NCBI GenBank assembly: GCA_029298735.1
Contig: JANSLP010000005.1
Location: 124,001-188,000 of the forward strand
Source of the DNA: Ophiostoma sp. CBS 140.51
Lineage: Eukaryota; Ascomycota; Sordariomycetes; Ophiostomatales; Ophiostomataceae
Direction: 5' to 3'
DNA: 64,000 nt
Shown here: positions 47,151 through 59,800 of the stretch, in pieces
How positions within the stretch are numbered: position 1 is the stretch's first letter
Layout of the letters: every line of letters begins with the position of its first letter
Translations under genes and position numbers: made by a program
Notes under the pieces: model-generated
Databases searched by the model: none
Seen by the model: the letters and a program-made list of their open reading frames with translations, nothing else
Told to the model about the DNA's origin: nothing

Positions 47151-50100
47151 ATGCGTCGCGCGCGCTCAGAAAGGTAGATGGACGGGAATCGACGCAGGGA
47201 AGACAAAGGAAGAATAAGAAAAGGCCCGCTTGCTGCCGTCGTGCTGGATGTCGAGTGACGCCCGGCTGATCCCTTCTCGTTGGCTCCCGCAATTGCTAGG
47301 CTGGGCGAGTAAATTTTGGCGCCCGCCCGGAAGGCGATCCAATTTGCTCAAAGGAGGATGGGAGGGCCCGCTTGTTGAAGACACGGACAGGACGAAGCAG
47401 CCGTGCGAAAGATGAGCAAACTGATCTGGTAAAAAGTGAGAAAAATGAGGCACCTGATGAGAGACAGAGAGAACAGAGAGACAAAGTCGGTCTCTTAATC
47501 TGACAGGGGTTCCGAGGATGAGACAAGGAAAAAGGAGCTCGTCGTCGTGATCGTCCGCCTGACAAGAGAGACACGCAGAGAGACAGAGACACAGCAGGTG
47601 CGAGCAAGTGGCGCATGTCGCCACAGCCCGTTCCTGCTTCCTGTCGCTGTCGCGATTATCTCGCTCGCCAGGGATTATCGCCGAGGCCCCTGTCGTGCAG
47701 AACGGCAGAGTCCAAAAGCATCGCGAAGTCGATGTGGGTTGAGAGAAAACAATGGCCGTTACGGAAGGAAGGAGGGAAGTGGGATTGAGTGGAATAAGGG
47801 CGTGGTCTGGCCTTGCCTGGCCTGGCCGCAGAAAGTGGTCGCAGAAACGGAAGGAGAGAGGGGCTCAAAGAGCAGCAGCTCTTTCTCGTTTCCTGACAGG
47901 AGGAGGGAGCATGCACAGAAAGAGCACAAATGTTGGGTGGCAGAGCGCGCACTTGCACTTGTGCTTTGCGGAACATTTTATGTTTGCTCTTCCCCTGTGG
48001 GGTAATCAGTGTGGCCAGGGATTGGCTCCCAACCAGGAAAGGAAGAGCAATGAGAGCCCTCTTGATCCTCTCCTGTCTGCAGCCAGCCGTCGCTTCCTAT
48101 TTTGTGACGACAGATCTAGGTTTTCTCACTTGCTGCCTTGCATCGTGGCTCGCGCCTTCCTCATTTTCCTTTCCAAATTCTGCGTGCTTTTGGCCATTGT
48201 CGCAAGAGCCTTCCTTCCCTTTTTGGAGGGTTGTGAGCTACGACCGGTCCCCCATTCACCCCGTTCACCCACCAAGCTTCCTCCTCGCACAGTCGCTCTT
48301 GCACAAAAAACACCTGCATTACCTTGCGCCAGGCTCCCAAAAGGGTAAGAGAAGCAGAGAGCAACAAAAAAAGAGAAGGAGCCACGGCCAGACCACACTG
48401 GCCAAACGGCCGCCGCGGGTCTCTCCTGTCGATTGCGTCTGTGTCTCGCTCGCTCTTTCTCTCTATCTGACTCCTTCGCGCCCCTCCCCCTTTTCACTTC
48501 TTCTCTGAATTTCCCAAATTTTGAGCATCATCAAACTTCACTTTTTTTCTTCTTCACCTTTTCTGCTCCCGTATTCCGCGCCTCTGCGCGTCTTATCTGC
48601 TCACCACTGGCCTCCGGATCGCATCATTTCCACCCGGCTCAACACCCAGACCCCTGACTGGCCCCGACGCGATACTACCGATAATTACGACCTTTCTGCC
48701 CCCCCTCGGAGCACTTCACCTTGGACTGACCAGGAAGCGTTGACCTCACTCTCTCCTCTCATTGCTGTCGTTTTGTTTCATTGTTTCGTTTCTTCCGCTC
48801 TTCCCCCCCCCCGTTCTCTACCGAGCTACTGTGCTTCGCCTCGTGTCTGTGTTTTGTTTTCTTTTAGCAGGTGTCCTCGCCCACCTCCGTGACCATATTC
48901 TCTCTCGTGGCCATATCTGTCTCTCTTGTACGCCATTACCTTACGGCCTCTACTTCTTTCTCTCCCTCACTTCTCGTCTCTCATTTTCGTCTTCTGTCTC
49001 TTTCTCTTTTCTTCTTCTACGTCTCCCCTCCGGACTGTTTATTCTCTCGCCCTCCTTCTTCCACGCGCCCACCACCCTTGTCCTTGCTTGCCAACAACAC
49101 ACCCGCTTTCGATTTCAAAACGGGGCTCCACCTCAGTCTCTGGTCTCTGCCCCTCGTGTCTCTCGCTCGCTCGCCCGCTCGCCTTGTCTGGACCCTCGCC
49201 AACAGCAGCTCTTCCTTGCCGAGAGGACATACCCTGGCCCCCGGCTGGTGGCTTCAAAATTGTCATCCCCCAGATAAAAAACAAAAGCCAAATCGAGCAC
49301 GGCCGCCAAGGAGATCTGTGTCCTGCTCCCTCTGTCCTACCTGACGGCACTTTTCTCTGCCGTCCTTTCATTTCTTTAGCCTCTCTCTTGGGTCTTCTAC
49401 GAATAGGGTCTCTAGGAAATCTCGAATCTCCTAGACCTTGTTGGTATTTTCGTGTTGACTTTCCCCCTTCCGAAGACAACTTAGCTCCCGCAAAAGACGC
49501 GCGCTTGCTCCAGTTTTGGCCTTTTGCGCGTCTTCTGTCGGCCTCGGACGCCTGGAATATCCACAACACAAACAGTCAGGCTGGCTCCCCCCTCGTCTTG
49601 TCCTCCTCTGGTCGCCTTCTGCCACTTGATTCGTCCACGGCCAGCTTCTGGCAAAGCCGCCGCCGACGCCTTTTTTATATTACAACCCCAGAGGCAGCAA
49701 ACTCCAAAGTCACTCAACTCACATTCACGTCTCTCGCTTCACACCTTGCACCTCTCACCTTTCCTCTTCTCTCCTTTATTATTTTTCTTTTATACCTGGT
49801 CTCAGTGCCTCCCACAAGGCGTCCCGCCACGACCATCAGAGCCTAATCCTTACACGCGCCCAACTCCATATCCGCAGACTTTTCTCTCTTTTCATTTTCA
49901 TAACTGATGTTCTTTATTTTTTGATAGGCTTTCCCTAGTTTGGAAAGCGCTCTGCCGCCTTTTTATCGCGAGACATTGGTTCTCGCACCCTTTTCATTTG
50001 TTTACTGCGGCTCTTGCTACCGCAAAACATTGCACTCTTTCTTAACCGGGACCTACTTTATGCTCATAACGGCTCGCTCATTTATCTTCATCAACGATTG

Positions 50101-50209
50101 TTTCACTACAATAACGCCATATTACGATCTCTACCGCCACGCCTCAAATGCCTTTCCGTTGACGTTGACGTTCTTCTTTCCTGTCTTACGCGACTGTCCT
50201 CAACCTGAT

Positions 50210-50239
50210 ATGAAGTCAGCACAAGTGACAGGCAATTAG
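50210..50239 (+). promoter_or_regulatory. upstream ORF, 9 codons
   Basis: An ATG at 50210 opens nine codons ending TAG at 50237-50239, only 11 nt before the main ATG at 50251. Such close spacing would make re-initiation inefficient, so it could dampen translation if present in the mRNA. Confidence 0.45.
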
Positions 50240-50250
50240 GTTTTTTCGAA

Positions 50251-51555
50251 ATGGACACCTCATTTGACGATCGAGAAAAGGTAAACATCTGGTCGTACTA
50301 TACATTGATGGCAAAATATATTGCTAACACCTTTGGCAGCGGTTCATCCTCGCCGAGATGGTCAAGGCTAGTCACCTCGACGTTGGAGCCGTGATCAGCT
50401 TTGTCAAGCACTACAACATCGCGCCCGACTGGCTCGAGATGCAGATCCCGCACGGTGCGCACGCATAGACCTTCCACAGCATGATACAGCATGATATTTC
50501 CCGTCCAGCTCTCTGGGACAGGATGGGATGACAAGGCGGATGCAGGCTGTTACTTACATATATTGATGTCTAGGTCGCACTATAAACCAGTGTAGGCAAG
50601 CCGCGGCTTCCATGGGCATCGACACGCCACCGAATTTTACACAGCAGCACCAGCAGCAACATTACCAACAGCCAGGGCCACAATACCCTCAACAGCACCA
50701 GCAACCTGGACAGCAGCATCCGGTACCACCGCTACAACATCAACAGTACCAGCAACACCAGCTACCACCGCATCCCCAACATCAGCAACATCAACAGCAC
50801 CCTAAGCTGCCCGTGCCCTCCCCTTTCCCAGCCATTAAACGCAAGCCGTCTAGTGAATCAAGCGAGTATGCTCCGAAACGGCAAGCTGTCTCTCCCACCG
50901 AGATGGCACCGACGTCCCAAGCTCGCAACATCCAGCCACGACCACCACCGCCAAATCCAGTACCGGCGAATGGTGTGCTCCCACCCGCGTCAGGTGCCGC
51001 CACTGTCAGACTGGCTCCTGGTGCGGTTCCACCGCCAATTCAGCCCTTTCCAAGGAAAAGGGGCAGACCATCGAGAGCAGACAAGGTGGCCCAAGCCCAG
51101 GCTGCTCGATTGTCGAGCAACCCGTTCCCCTTCTTGGCGCCTGCAAGCAAACCACCTCCAGCACACCCACCGTTGGCAAGCAAGCCAATAAAGATGTACA
51201 ATTATGGCCAAGCAGTCGACTTCCCACCACGAATACAGTCACCTGTGGTTCCCAGTCCAGCTGCTCCACCAAGCACAGAAGCAAACAGTGTATGTATTGT
51301 CGAAGATGGTATTATAGTGTAGAATGGTCTCTAACTCGAGAACAGCGACGGCCATCCAGTGAAAGTCCGAAACTGGACGAACAGCCAAAGCCGGACGAAC
51401 AGCCAAAGGAAGCGCCTGTGCCGTTGAAACAGGAGATCTCGCCTACCAATATAAAATTAGACAACCCGCTTCCCGAACGACCAAGAACACCGCCCAAGCC
51501 CAACTCACCGGCTGTAGCAGATACACCGCCCCGCTCGCCTGCTGCTGAAAAATGA
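50251..51555 (+). CDS. Gln/Pro-rich protein with AT-hook, function unknown
   Basis: Four exons (50251..50280, 50340..50454, 50574..51289 and 51346..51555) give 356 aa. The introns are 59, 119 and 56 nt with donors GTAAAC, GTGCGC and GTATGT; all joins keep frame. Residues 1-65 form the conserved part (FDDREKRFILAEMVKASHLD, VISFVKHYNIAPDWLEMQIP, GRTINQCRQAA), a short helical module seen in filamentous fungi, which I cannot name. Residues of about 66-130 are Gln/His/Pro-rich. A basic KRKPSSES patch and, near 205, an AT-hook (RKRGRPSRADK) suggest nuclear, minor-groove DNA binding. The C-terminal third is Pro/Ser-rich with two DEQPK repeats and proline-directed Ser/Thr sites. If intron 3 is retained, the protein ends early (VEDGIIV). 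Confidence 0.85.
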
Positions 51556-52603
51556 GGCCTTGCTTGAGCGGACACTCTGGCAGTTGTGACGACACGAATC
51601 AAACACTTCAGCGGAGCGGAATGATATACGATCACGATACGCCATGATTGAACTTCCCTCCACTTTTTACGTTCAAAAGACGACCACGGCCGCACCATTA
51701 ACCTCACTTTACTTTGTCAATCTTCTTTTCTTTCTACCATGTTGTTTTTTGCCATCTTTTTGCCACATGTTTCACTTTCTTTCTAAATACCACGTCCTGA
51801 GATATCCTAATCTAGATGGTTACAGTTTCCTTCTTCTTTGTCATTTTTTACCAGGTTGCACGACAATGGCGGCTTGCGTCTGATTTTATCGGCTGGCTTT
51901 GTGTTTTACTTTATTTTACTTTTTACTTATGGGTTGGCGCAATCGGGTTTCTTCTGGGTGTGCGAGTTTTCAAATCAAATACAAGTTATGGATGGGTGGC
52001 CAGATTCGCTTTTTTTAGCAACAAACAGAATATCTATCCTCATTTGCATGTTGATATGGTGGACGACGCTGGGAGATATCTGAACGGCATAGACTGTAAG
52101 ATAGGAAAGGGTGGGAAAGGGTTTGATAGTTCTTGTGGGAAATAAATATCACGGCGTTCAATACGTCGATTATAACACATATCTTCACAAGCTACAATAT
52201 TTTGCATGGGAGTTTGTTTTATCAGAGTAAAGGGGTTTGGGTATATTCCTTCTATGCGGGACTTCCAAAGGCCCAACAAAAACATTACAACCAAGTAGTA
52301 GATGCCTCTTCCTATATAAAGAGTAGATAAAAACAGAAATCCAAAACTTTTTGCTGGCAAGGAGATGCTGACACAAGAAAGAAAAACATATAAAACGCCC
52401 AAGGCCATCTAAAAAGAGGAGTAAAAAAAGCAAAAGCAACACGCAACTCATAGAGTGCGGTATGAATATGGCCGAAACAAATGCAAATAGGAAAGAAAAA
52501 AGGGCAGGGGATAAATAAAATGAGATAGAGCAGTGTTATGTTAAAAACAGAAAAAATAAAGAGGGGAAAGAAGAAGGAATGGAAGAGAATAGGTGACAAG
52601 TGC
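51556..52603. other. convergent intergenic spacer
   Basis: T-rich 3' flank of the AT-hook gene and A-rich 3' flank of the ABCB gene. No gene is supported. Confidence 0.6.
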
Positions 52604-55600
52604 TTAGTGGTTCTTGCCCAGGCTCTGCAGGTTGACGAGCTCGGCGTACCGGCCGTTGCGGTGCATCAGCTCGGTGTGGGTGCCCTTCTCGACAATGCGG
52701 CCCTGATCGAACACGTAGATGATGTCGGCCTTCTGGATCGTGGACAGACGGTGGGCAACAGCAATGGTCGTGCGGCCCTTGGCGGCCTTGTCCAGAGCAG
52801 CCTGCACCACCTTTTCACTTTCAGAGTCGAGGGCAGAAGTGGCCTCGTCAAGAAGACTATGAATATGTTAGCAGTCGTGCTATCAAGATGAATAAAACAA
52901 GAGGGGAGTTGGACATACAGAATCTTGGGGTCACGGATCAGGGCACGGGCAATGGCAATACGCTGCTTCTGACCACCAGACAGTAGAGTACCCTTACTAC
53001 CGACCAGAGTGTTGAAGCCATCAGGCAAGCTCATGATGAAGTCGTAGATGTTGGCTTCACGGCAAGCAAACTCGACATCGGCGTCAGACACCTGCTTGTC
53101 GTCAACGGCACCAAGCAGAATGTTCTCCTTGATGGTGCCCATGTACAGGGTCGGCTCCTGGGACACCAACGCAATACCCTTGCGATACTCGTTGACGTTC
53201 AGGGTGCTAATCTCCTTGCCGTCCAGGTAGATGCCGCCGGCAAGCGGGTCATAGAAGCGCTCGAGCAGGGCAATTGTGGTGGACTTGCCGCAACCAGAGG
53301 CACCGACGAGGGCAATGTATTGGCCAGGCTCGATGCTCAGGTCCAAACCGCGCAGGACGGGCTGCTCCAGACGAGTCGGATAGCGGAAATGGACGTCACG
53401 GAACTCAATGTGCTCGTGCGACGTGACGGGCTCGCCCTTTTCGGACCACGAGTCGATGGCGACCTTGTTGTCAAACAGCTTCAGCAGCTCAGCGCTGGCC
53501 TGCTTGGCCTTGCCCATGTCGGGGGCGAAGGAGAAGACGGTACCGGCAGACTGAGCACCGAAGATAACGGCCTGGAAGACCAGGAAGAAGCTGAACATGG
53601 TGTACTCACCCTCGGACAGCAGCTTACCACCGTACCAGAAACCAAGAGCAAGAACCAGGAATGTCAGAGACTGCGAGGCAGCGTACAGAGACGACGACTT
53701 GAGGATGGAGCGGGTCGAGGCCTTGAGCTGCTCAGCCAGGTTCTCACGATAGTGGTGCAGGACATCCTCCTCACGGGTCAGGGAAGCGACAGTGCGGATG
53801 GCCGTGATGGCCTCAGAGGCGTAGCTAGCAGAGCCCTCGTAGGCTTTCTTGGCGCGCTGGCGGTAATGGGCAAGCATCCAGAAGCGGAAGAAACCGCATC
53901 CAAGGAGCAGGGGGATGGTGGCCGTACAGACGAGAGCAAGCTTCCAGCCAATGATGATGGACACAGTCAGGGCCGAGATCAGGGTGGTCGTCACAGTCAG
54001 AATGGTACCAAGGGTGGCACCACTGAGACCGGCAACGTGCGTAACCTCGGTAGACAGGAACGAAGTCAGGGCACCCGAGGTGTTCTCGTCCTTGTCGAAG
54101 AAGGCAATATCCTGGCGAAGCATGGTACGGAAAGCACGGTCACGGGCGCGGTGGACCAGTCTCTCAGAGCAGCGGGCGAAGATGATACCCTGAACGCTGA
54201 AGGCAATGAAGATAACAATAGCCAGCATCAGGAACATGAGGCACCAGAAGTGGGCATCGTGGCGGACCTGGTCGCGGTTTAGAGGAGTGATAATGACAGA
54301 GAGCGTGCTGATTTCCTTGGAGAAGAAGACGGCCTGAGTCGGGTTACCACCACCGCAGATGATGGAGAAGAACAGGGCGATAAGCATGAGCTTCCACTCC
54401 TGCTTGTTGAACGAGGCGATGAGTTTGATCAGAGTACCCAGACCGTACTTGGTCTCGGCGTCCTCGGACTTGCGGGCCTGGGCGGCAATGCTGGAAACGG
54501 ACTTGCGAGTGTCAGAGCGCTTGAGCTTCTCCTGGATGTTGTCATCGGGGTCGGCCAAAAAGCCGGCTTCGAGGTCCTTGCCAGATGCGGCATCAGCAAC
54601 AGCGGCAGTCTTGGAAGCAGAAGCCTCGCCAGAAGCACCAGCAGCAGTAACCGAAGAACCAGAAGCGGAGGCGGCAGCGTTGCCCTTGTTGGCAGACGAA
54701 ATGGTGCGGAGCAGGTGCTCGTCCATCTCGGCGTCAATGGCCTCCTCCTCGGCGGTGAGATCGCTGACAACCTCGATGCTCTGAGCGCTGACCAGGTTGA
54801 AGTAGGCACCGCGTTGCTCGATAAGCTCGTTGTGCGTACCCTGCTCGACGATGCGACCCTGGGACATGACGACAATGTTGTGGGCATCCTTGATGGTACT
54901 GAGACGGTGGGCAATCGTGATGGTGGTGCGACCCTCAGAGGCGACATCCAGAGCAGCCTGGACGACACCCTCGGAGCGGGTATCGAGAGCAGAAGTAGCC
55001 TCGTCGAGCAGCAGAATCTTGGGGTCGGAGACAATAGCGCGGGCAATGGCGATACGCTGCTTCTGGCCACCAGACAGCAGGAAACCGCGCTCGCCGACGT
55101 TGGTCTCGTAACCCTCGGGCAGAGCAGTGATGAAGTCGTGAGCGTTGGCCTTCTTGGCAGCCTCGATGATGAACTCCTGCTTCTCCTTGTCGGAGGCGTG
55201 CTCGTGCTTGCTACCAATCAGACCGTGGCCAATGTTGTTGAAGATGGTGGTACCGAAGAGAACGGGCTCCTGCTGCACCAGAGCAATGTTCTGACGCAGC
55301 CAGCGCAGGTTGAGGGTGCTGATGTCGTGGTCGTCAAGGTAAACCTTGCCCTGAACGGGGTTGTAGAAGCGCTCGACAAGACCGACAATGGTCGACTTGC
55401 CAGAGCCCGAAGCACCGACGAGAGCAGTGGTCTTACCAGCGGGGATCACGAGCGAGATGTCCTCCATAACGACAACCTCGGGACGCGAGGGGTAGATGTG
55501 CTTGACGTGCTCCAGACGGATGGTGCCCTTGAGGTTCTCAATCTTGTCGCCCTCCTCAGACGAGGGGTCGAGACACGAGATGCGGTCGATGGTGTTGTAG

Positions 55601-56880
55601 ATCTTGGCGGCGGCAGCCAGACCAGTGGTGAAAGCCTGCATGTTGGGAGCGACGTTGCCAAGGTTGAACGCACCGATCATAACGGACATCATGACGATCA
55701 GGACCTTGGACAGGGGGATGGTGCCGTCGAGCAAGAAGTTGCTGCCGACGTAGAAAGCCAGGCCGTAGTTGAGGTACAGAACCAGCATCATGCCGGCAAT
55801 CAGCATGGCCAGGGCGGACTTGACGCGGAAACCGGCCTTCTCAGCACGGGTCAGGTAGATGTCGTACTGCTTGGCCAGACGGTCCTGGGTACCGAAAGCG
55901 ACACAGTTGCGGATGGAGCTCAGAACCTCCTCGGCAACACTGCCACCCTCGGCGTAGGCGTTGACAGACTCCTTGCCGTACTTGACAATGAAGCGCGAGC
56001 CACCGCCCATGACGAGCACAAGAGCAACGAGCGTAGACACGAGAATCAGAGTCATCTTCCAGTACTCGACGAAACCAATGATGAAAGCTGTGGCGAAGGT
56101 GGCAGCAGCAGACAGAGTCAGGCCGACCTTCTCAGAGATACCCTCCTGGATCAGGTTGGTGTCGGCAGTGATGCGGGTGGTGACCTCACCGGCACCGAGC
56201 TTGTCGAAGAAACCAATGTTCTGGTGCATGCAGCTCTCGAGGTAGTGCTCGCGAATCTTGCCACTGATGTGCTCACCCGTGTAGATGAAGCCCACAGTGG
56301 AGATGTAGGTGGTGACGAACTCGCCAATGGCCAGGTAGATAAAGTAGAGAACCAGGTGGGACAGCTTGCTCATGAAAGCATCGCGGCCGAGCTGGTGGTT
56401 GAAAAAGCCCTGGAAACTGCCCTGCAGGTTACCGAAAATGACAGTCATCAGAGGAAGGGCAGCACCCGAGGCAATGGCGCAGATCGCGGACACGACCAGG
56501 ATGGCGATATCCGTGCGAGTCGAGTAGCGGTAGAGAGTGCCGAAGCCGACCTTGACGGTGGTCGTGTCCACCTGGAGACGAAGAATGGTGGCCTCGTCGG
56601 CGGGCAGATGGCCGTAAGGGTCCTCCTTCTCGGCGGCATCCGGGACTTTGACGACCTTGGAGTCGATCTTTGTGAGGTCGAGGGGCGTCGCCTGGCCCGA
56701 TGCCTTGGCAGGCGTGGGCTTCTCATCGGACGAGTCGTCGGCGTGACTCGAGCCATACTTGGAAGCAGGAACAGCTGCAGGTGCCGGAGCAATCACGGCG
56801 GGAGCAGCTTCGTCGCCCTTCTCAGAGGGACTGCTGGCCGCGGCCTCGTGGGCCTTGTCAGAGACGTCGTCGGCAGCCAT
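52604..56880 (-). CDS. ABCB/P-glycoprotein-type full ABC transporter (MDR1/AtrD-like)
   Basis: A full-size (TMD-NBD)x2 exporter of the P-glycoprotein family; fungal members expel azoles and other hydrophobic drugs or, as STE6, a lipopeptide pheromone. The exons 56880..52919 and 52856..52604 give 1404 aa. The 62-nt intron (GTATGT donor, TTCATAG acceptor) lies inside Walker B of NBD2 and restores PKILLLDEATSALD. Residues 1-110 are an Ala/Asp/Glu-rich cytosolic extension. NBD1: Walker A GASGSGKST near 492, LSGGQ near 600, LLLDEATSALD near 620, then AHRLS. An Ala/Ser/Asp-rich linker lies at about 710-790. NBD2: GASGCGKST near 1193, LSGGQ near 1299, Walker B at about 1319-1325, AHRLS after. Both ATP sites have canonical Glu, unlike the ABCC transporter in this window. 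General drug exporter is more likely than STE6, but the substrate is not readable. Confidence 0.95.
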
Positions 56881-59800
56881 TTTTGGTTGTTGAGATTAAA
56901 AAAATGTCTAGAAAAAGAACGGAAAGAGCTGGTAAAGCCCTGTGTCGTCAAAACGCCCCCTTGCTGCTGCTCGAAGCCGTCTCCTACTGAGAGCGGCTGA
57001 GGCAGATGTTTATGGGGTTGTTTTGGCGGGCAAAAAGCGTACAGACTGCTCAGGAGAGCGTGGGCGTCGTTGGTGGTGGCCCAGGGTCGAATCAATCAAG
57101 CAAGAATAAGCCGTCGATCCGGGTCGGTATGCCGTGGGCTATGAGGTTGTGTTGTCGTTTGTGTTTGGGTGAGAAAGGGGGAAGAATATGGAGGTGGAGT
57201 AGTAGGGGGAATAATAATGAAAAAGGAAGGAAAAAGTAAACAGAGCCGCCACAACAAAACAAACAGCGAGGCAACGTAAATAAATGCGAAAGGAGTGAAA
57301 CGAAGAGAAGTAAAAGGATGTCAAGGGGAGGTCGACGAAAGATAAATGACGTCGGGGGTCGGGATTGAGGAGGAATCACAAAAAAAGAAAAAAGGAAAAG
57401 AAGAAAAGGAGAGGAAGCGAAGAAGGGAGAAGCGAAAAGGAGGGAGGGAAAATCCAAAGGCAGCTAAAAAGGGCACAAAAGATTTGTCGGTGGTGGATGC
57501 AGCCGATAGCTAAAAACAGAAGGCACAGAGAAACAGAAAAGGGAAACGACGGGGCGTACGAACGACGGGCGCGCAAAACGGCAGGAGGCAACGAACGGAC
57601 AGAAGCTTCTTTCCTTGCTAGGAACCAGACGGACGGGGGTGACTGTGGAACCGTCGACGGTCGTGCCTGCCTGGGGAATGGGATCTTTGGTTGCAAAGAA
57701 AGTTGCAAGTCCAGTACTTTCTGCTATCAATGGGCTGCAGAAGAAGGTACGAGATACGAAAAAAGAAAGCGCAAAGGAGTAAACGATGGCGCCGTATGGT
57801 GGCACGACGGGAAGTTGCCTTGTCCGTCCACCGCGACTCTGCATTGCACGAGGCCAGGGCCTTCCTTATTTGCGGAGAAAACGCTGGGCGGTGGGGGCGT
57901 TGTGTCGTGTGTGGGCGGACGCCAGTGCCTCGCTCCGCTTTGTCGGTCCTAGCAAGCTGTGGGTGGCGACTCGTGGGCACCAGATTTAAATCTCTCCGTC
58001 GCGGCTGCCGTTGTTTTGATGTGACGGGCAGTCGAGTGGCAGACGGATCGCGCCTTCTGTCAAAGCATCGAACGCAACCCTTCAAAACAGACAGTACCAA
58101 GAATTGGACGTACACATTCAGATAGGAAGGTACAGAGGCACAGCACAGCACGCCAGAACGGAAAAAGCCAACGGGGTTCCGTTCGCATGTACTGTCCGAC
58201 TAGTGAGATTTTTTTTCGTCTCCTTTTATTAGTCCTTCGCTTTGTGTCAAGATTTACACGGCCGATGAGTCGACGGTTGGGTTGCGTGCTGCGCGCGGTT
58301 CGTTTGAGGTGTAGGTACAGTACAAATACGGGCTGGCCGCCCCCGATCTACATGCTTGAAAGGCTGAGGGTTTGGAATCACGGCGCTTTCAGGGCTCGGT
58401 TTGGCCACGAAACCTCCGGTTGTCTTTGAGCTCAGTGCGTTTTCCACGTTTTTCTGGATTTCGGTCTTTTTGTTAAAAAATTCTTTATTGTTTATTTTCA
58501 TTGGCGGCGACGGATTTTCCATCGTTCCCCGTCTGCGCTTACGATATACGGTGTCTTGACGCTGTTGCCGTGGGTATCTTGAATCATGTCTCGCCCTGTG
58601 GCTTCCCTCCGTCACAAATTGACAACGAAAAACAACAAAATCAAAACAAAACAAGCCTGCGAAACGGATCGGCATCATAGCGGCCGATGAGCCATGCGGG
58701 CGAATCCTCATCCAAGACAGGGCATCATAGATTCCTGATAGGGCGATGCTGGCGATAGCCTCAGTCGTGCCTTCCCTGAAGGCGCTGTAAGTTGAGAAGA
58801 CATCTAGTTTGTACCTTCCATCTAGGGAAGCCTCTTGCGACACGCGCAAACGTGAGATAGGGTACGACGAACTCCGTACATTAGTACTTTACGATTCGTG
58901 CATCTTCTTTTCTCGAAAACGGGGGTAGAACCCCACCAAAGTCGTTTCGGGGACACGGACTCGTGGAAAACCCGACCAAGCGCAGTTTGGACAGCCCGTA
59001 TTGTTGGAGTTCTGCGCTGTCTCTTCTTTCGCTAAAAATGTCAAAACTACGAAAAAACCGCTTGGTCCTTTTCGCTTTCGTACCTTCCCTCGCGGCATCC
59101 TTCCCAAAACCAGAAACGGTCCTTGCCTTGGCGGGTCTCTTCGTCGCTCTCGCTTTCACAAGTATCCACTTCTGAGAAGGAAGGACCCACCTGGCAGCGT
59201 CTTCCGCGTATTATGTCGGCCGACAAAAAACACTTTTTGCCGTTTTGACATGAGCCTCTGAGCCTCGTTTGCTTGTGTCGTCTCCAGCTTTATTTCTGTG
59301 CAAGCTTTTTTCCCACGCGCCAGTCGAACACAGGCGAGACAAGGGGCCCCAATCTCGGCTGGGTTGTGTTCCGCCACGACGGGAATTTGAAGGTTTGTGC
59401 ACACGCGGGCAGACGGGTTTGTGGCAGCCCGTCTCTGCCCGTATTACAGCTCAAGAGGATTTTAGGGATGGGATGGTATGGAGCATCTTACAGATCCTAC
59501 GAAGTACATCCGCATACTTTTCTTTGTAATTGACAGATATATCGAGACGCCAGATCCCGTTGCACACCTTCATGGCTCAAAGTATTACAGGCCGTGCCAT
59601 CGGTGACGGTGCAACTGCAAAATGATGCCATGAGGCTCTGACGCACAAAGACACAGGAAGGAGCTCATGACAAGCCGTCAGCACGGTGCTTGGGTTCCTT
59701 GCCAATCCTGGGTCGCAATTGGACAAGGACACCGAAACCCGGTCGCGGCAGCCGCTTTTTCATAACTATTGCTAGGCGCAATCAACATGGAAAGTAAGAA

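Larger units (their letters stand above)
43144..50209. other. 7-kb gene-poor region
   Basis: I find no gene I can defend between SET2 and the AT-hook gene. The part near 43150-43750 is SET2 upstream sequence. Features include a codon-biased orphan frame near 45011-45400 (-), a GA-rich tract near 46285-46330, a CCTTG repeat near 47123-47150, and very strong strand asymmetry (C/T on plus) from about 48420 to 49920. That last part probably includes promoter and leader of the gene starting at 50251. Long non-coding transcripts are possible but cannot be seen. Confidence 0.5.

Noticed and set aside
47450..47510. C/D-box snoRNA-like TGATGA...CTGA pair
   Set aside because: The C box lacks the required purine and no terminal stem forms.
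54715..57000. A 761-codon open frame on plus, antisense to the ABCB transporter
   Set aside because: It mirrors the ABCB exon. Strong C/G third-base preference in the true gene removes stops from the opposite strand; the antisense protein is low in complexity and shows no family resemblance.
57075..57105. GGTCGAATC resembling a tRNA T-arm
   Set aside because: No acceptor, D or anticodon stems can be built around it.
57365..57952. A 195-codon Lys/Arg/Glu-rich plus frame upstream of ABCB
   Set aside because: The purine-rich strand is the complement of a pyrimidine-rich fungal leader; composition alone explains the open frame.
58247..58849. A 200-codon minus-strand frame
   Set aside because: No ATG at its start, no codon bias and no family resemblance; probably chance.
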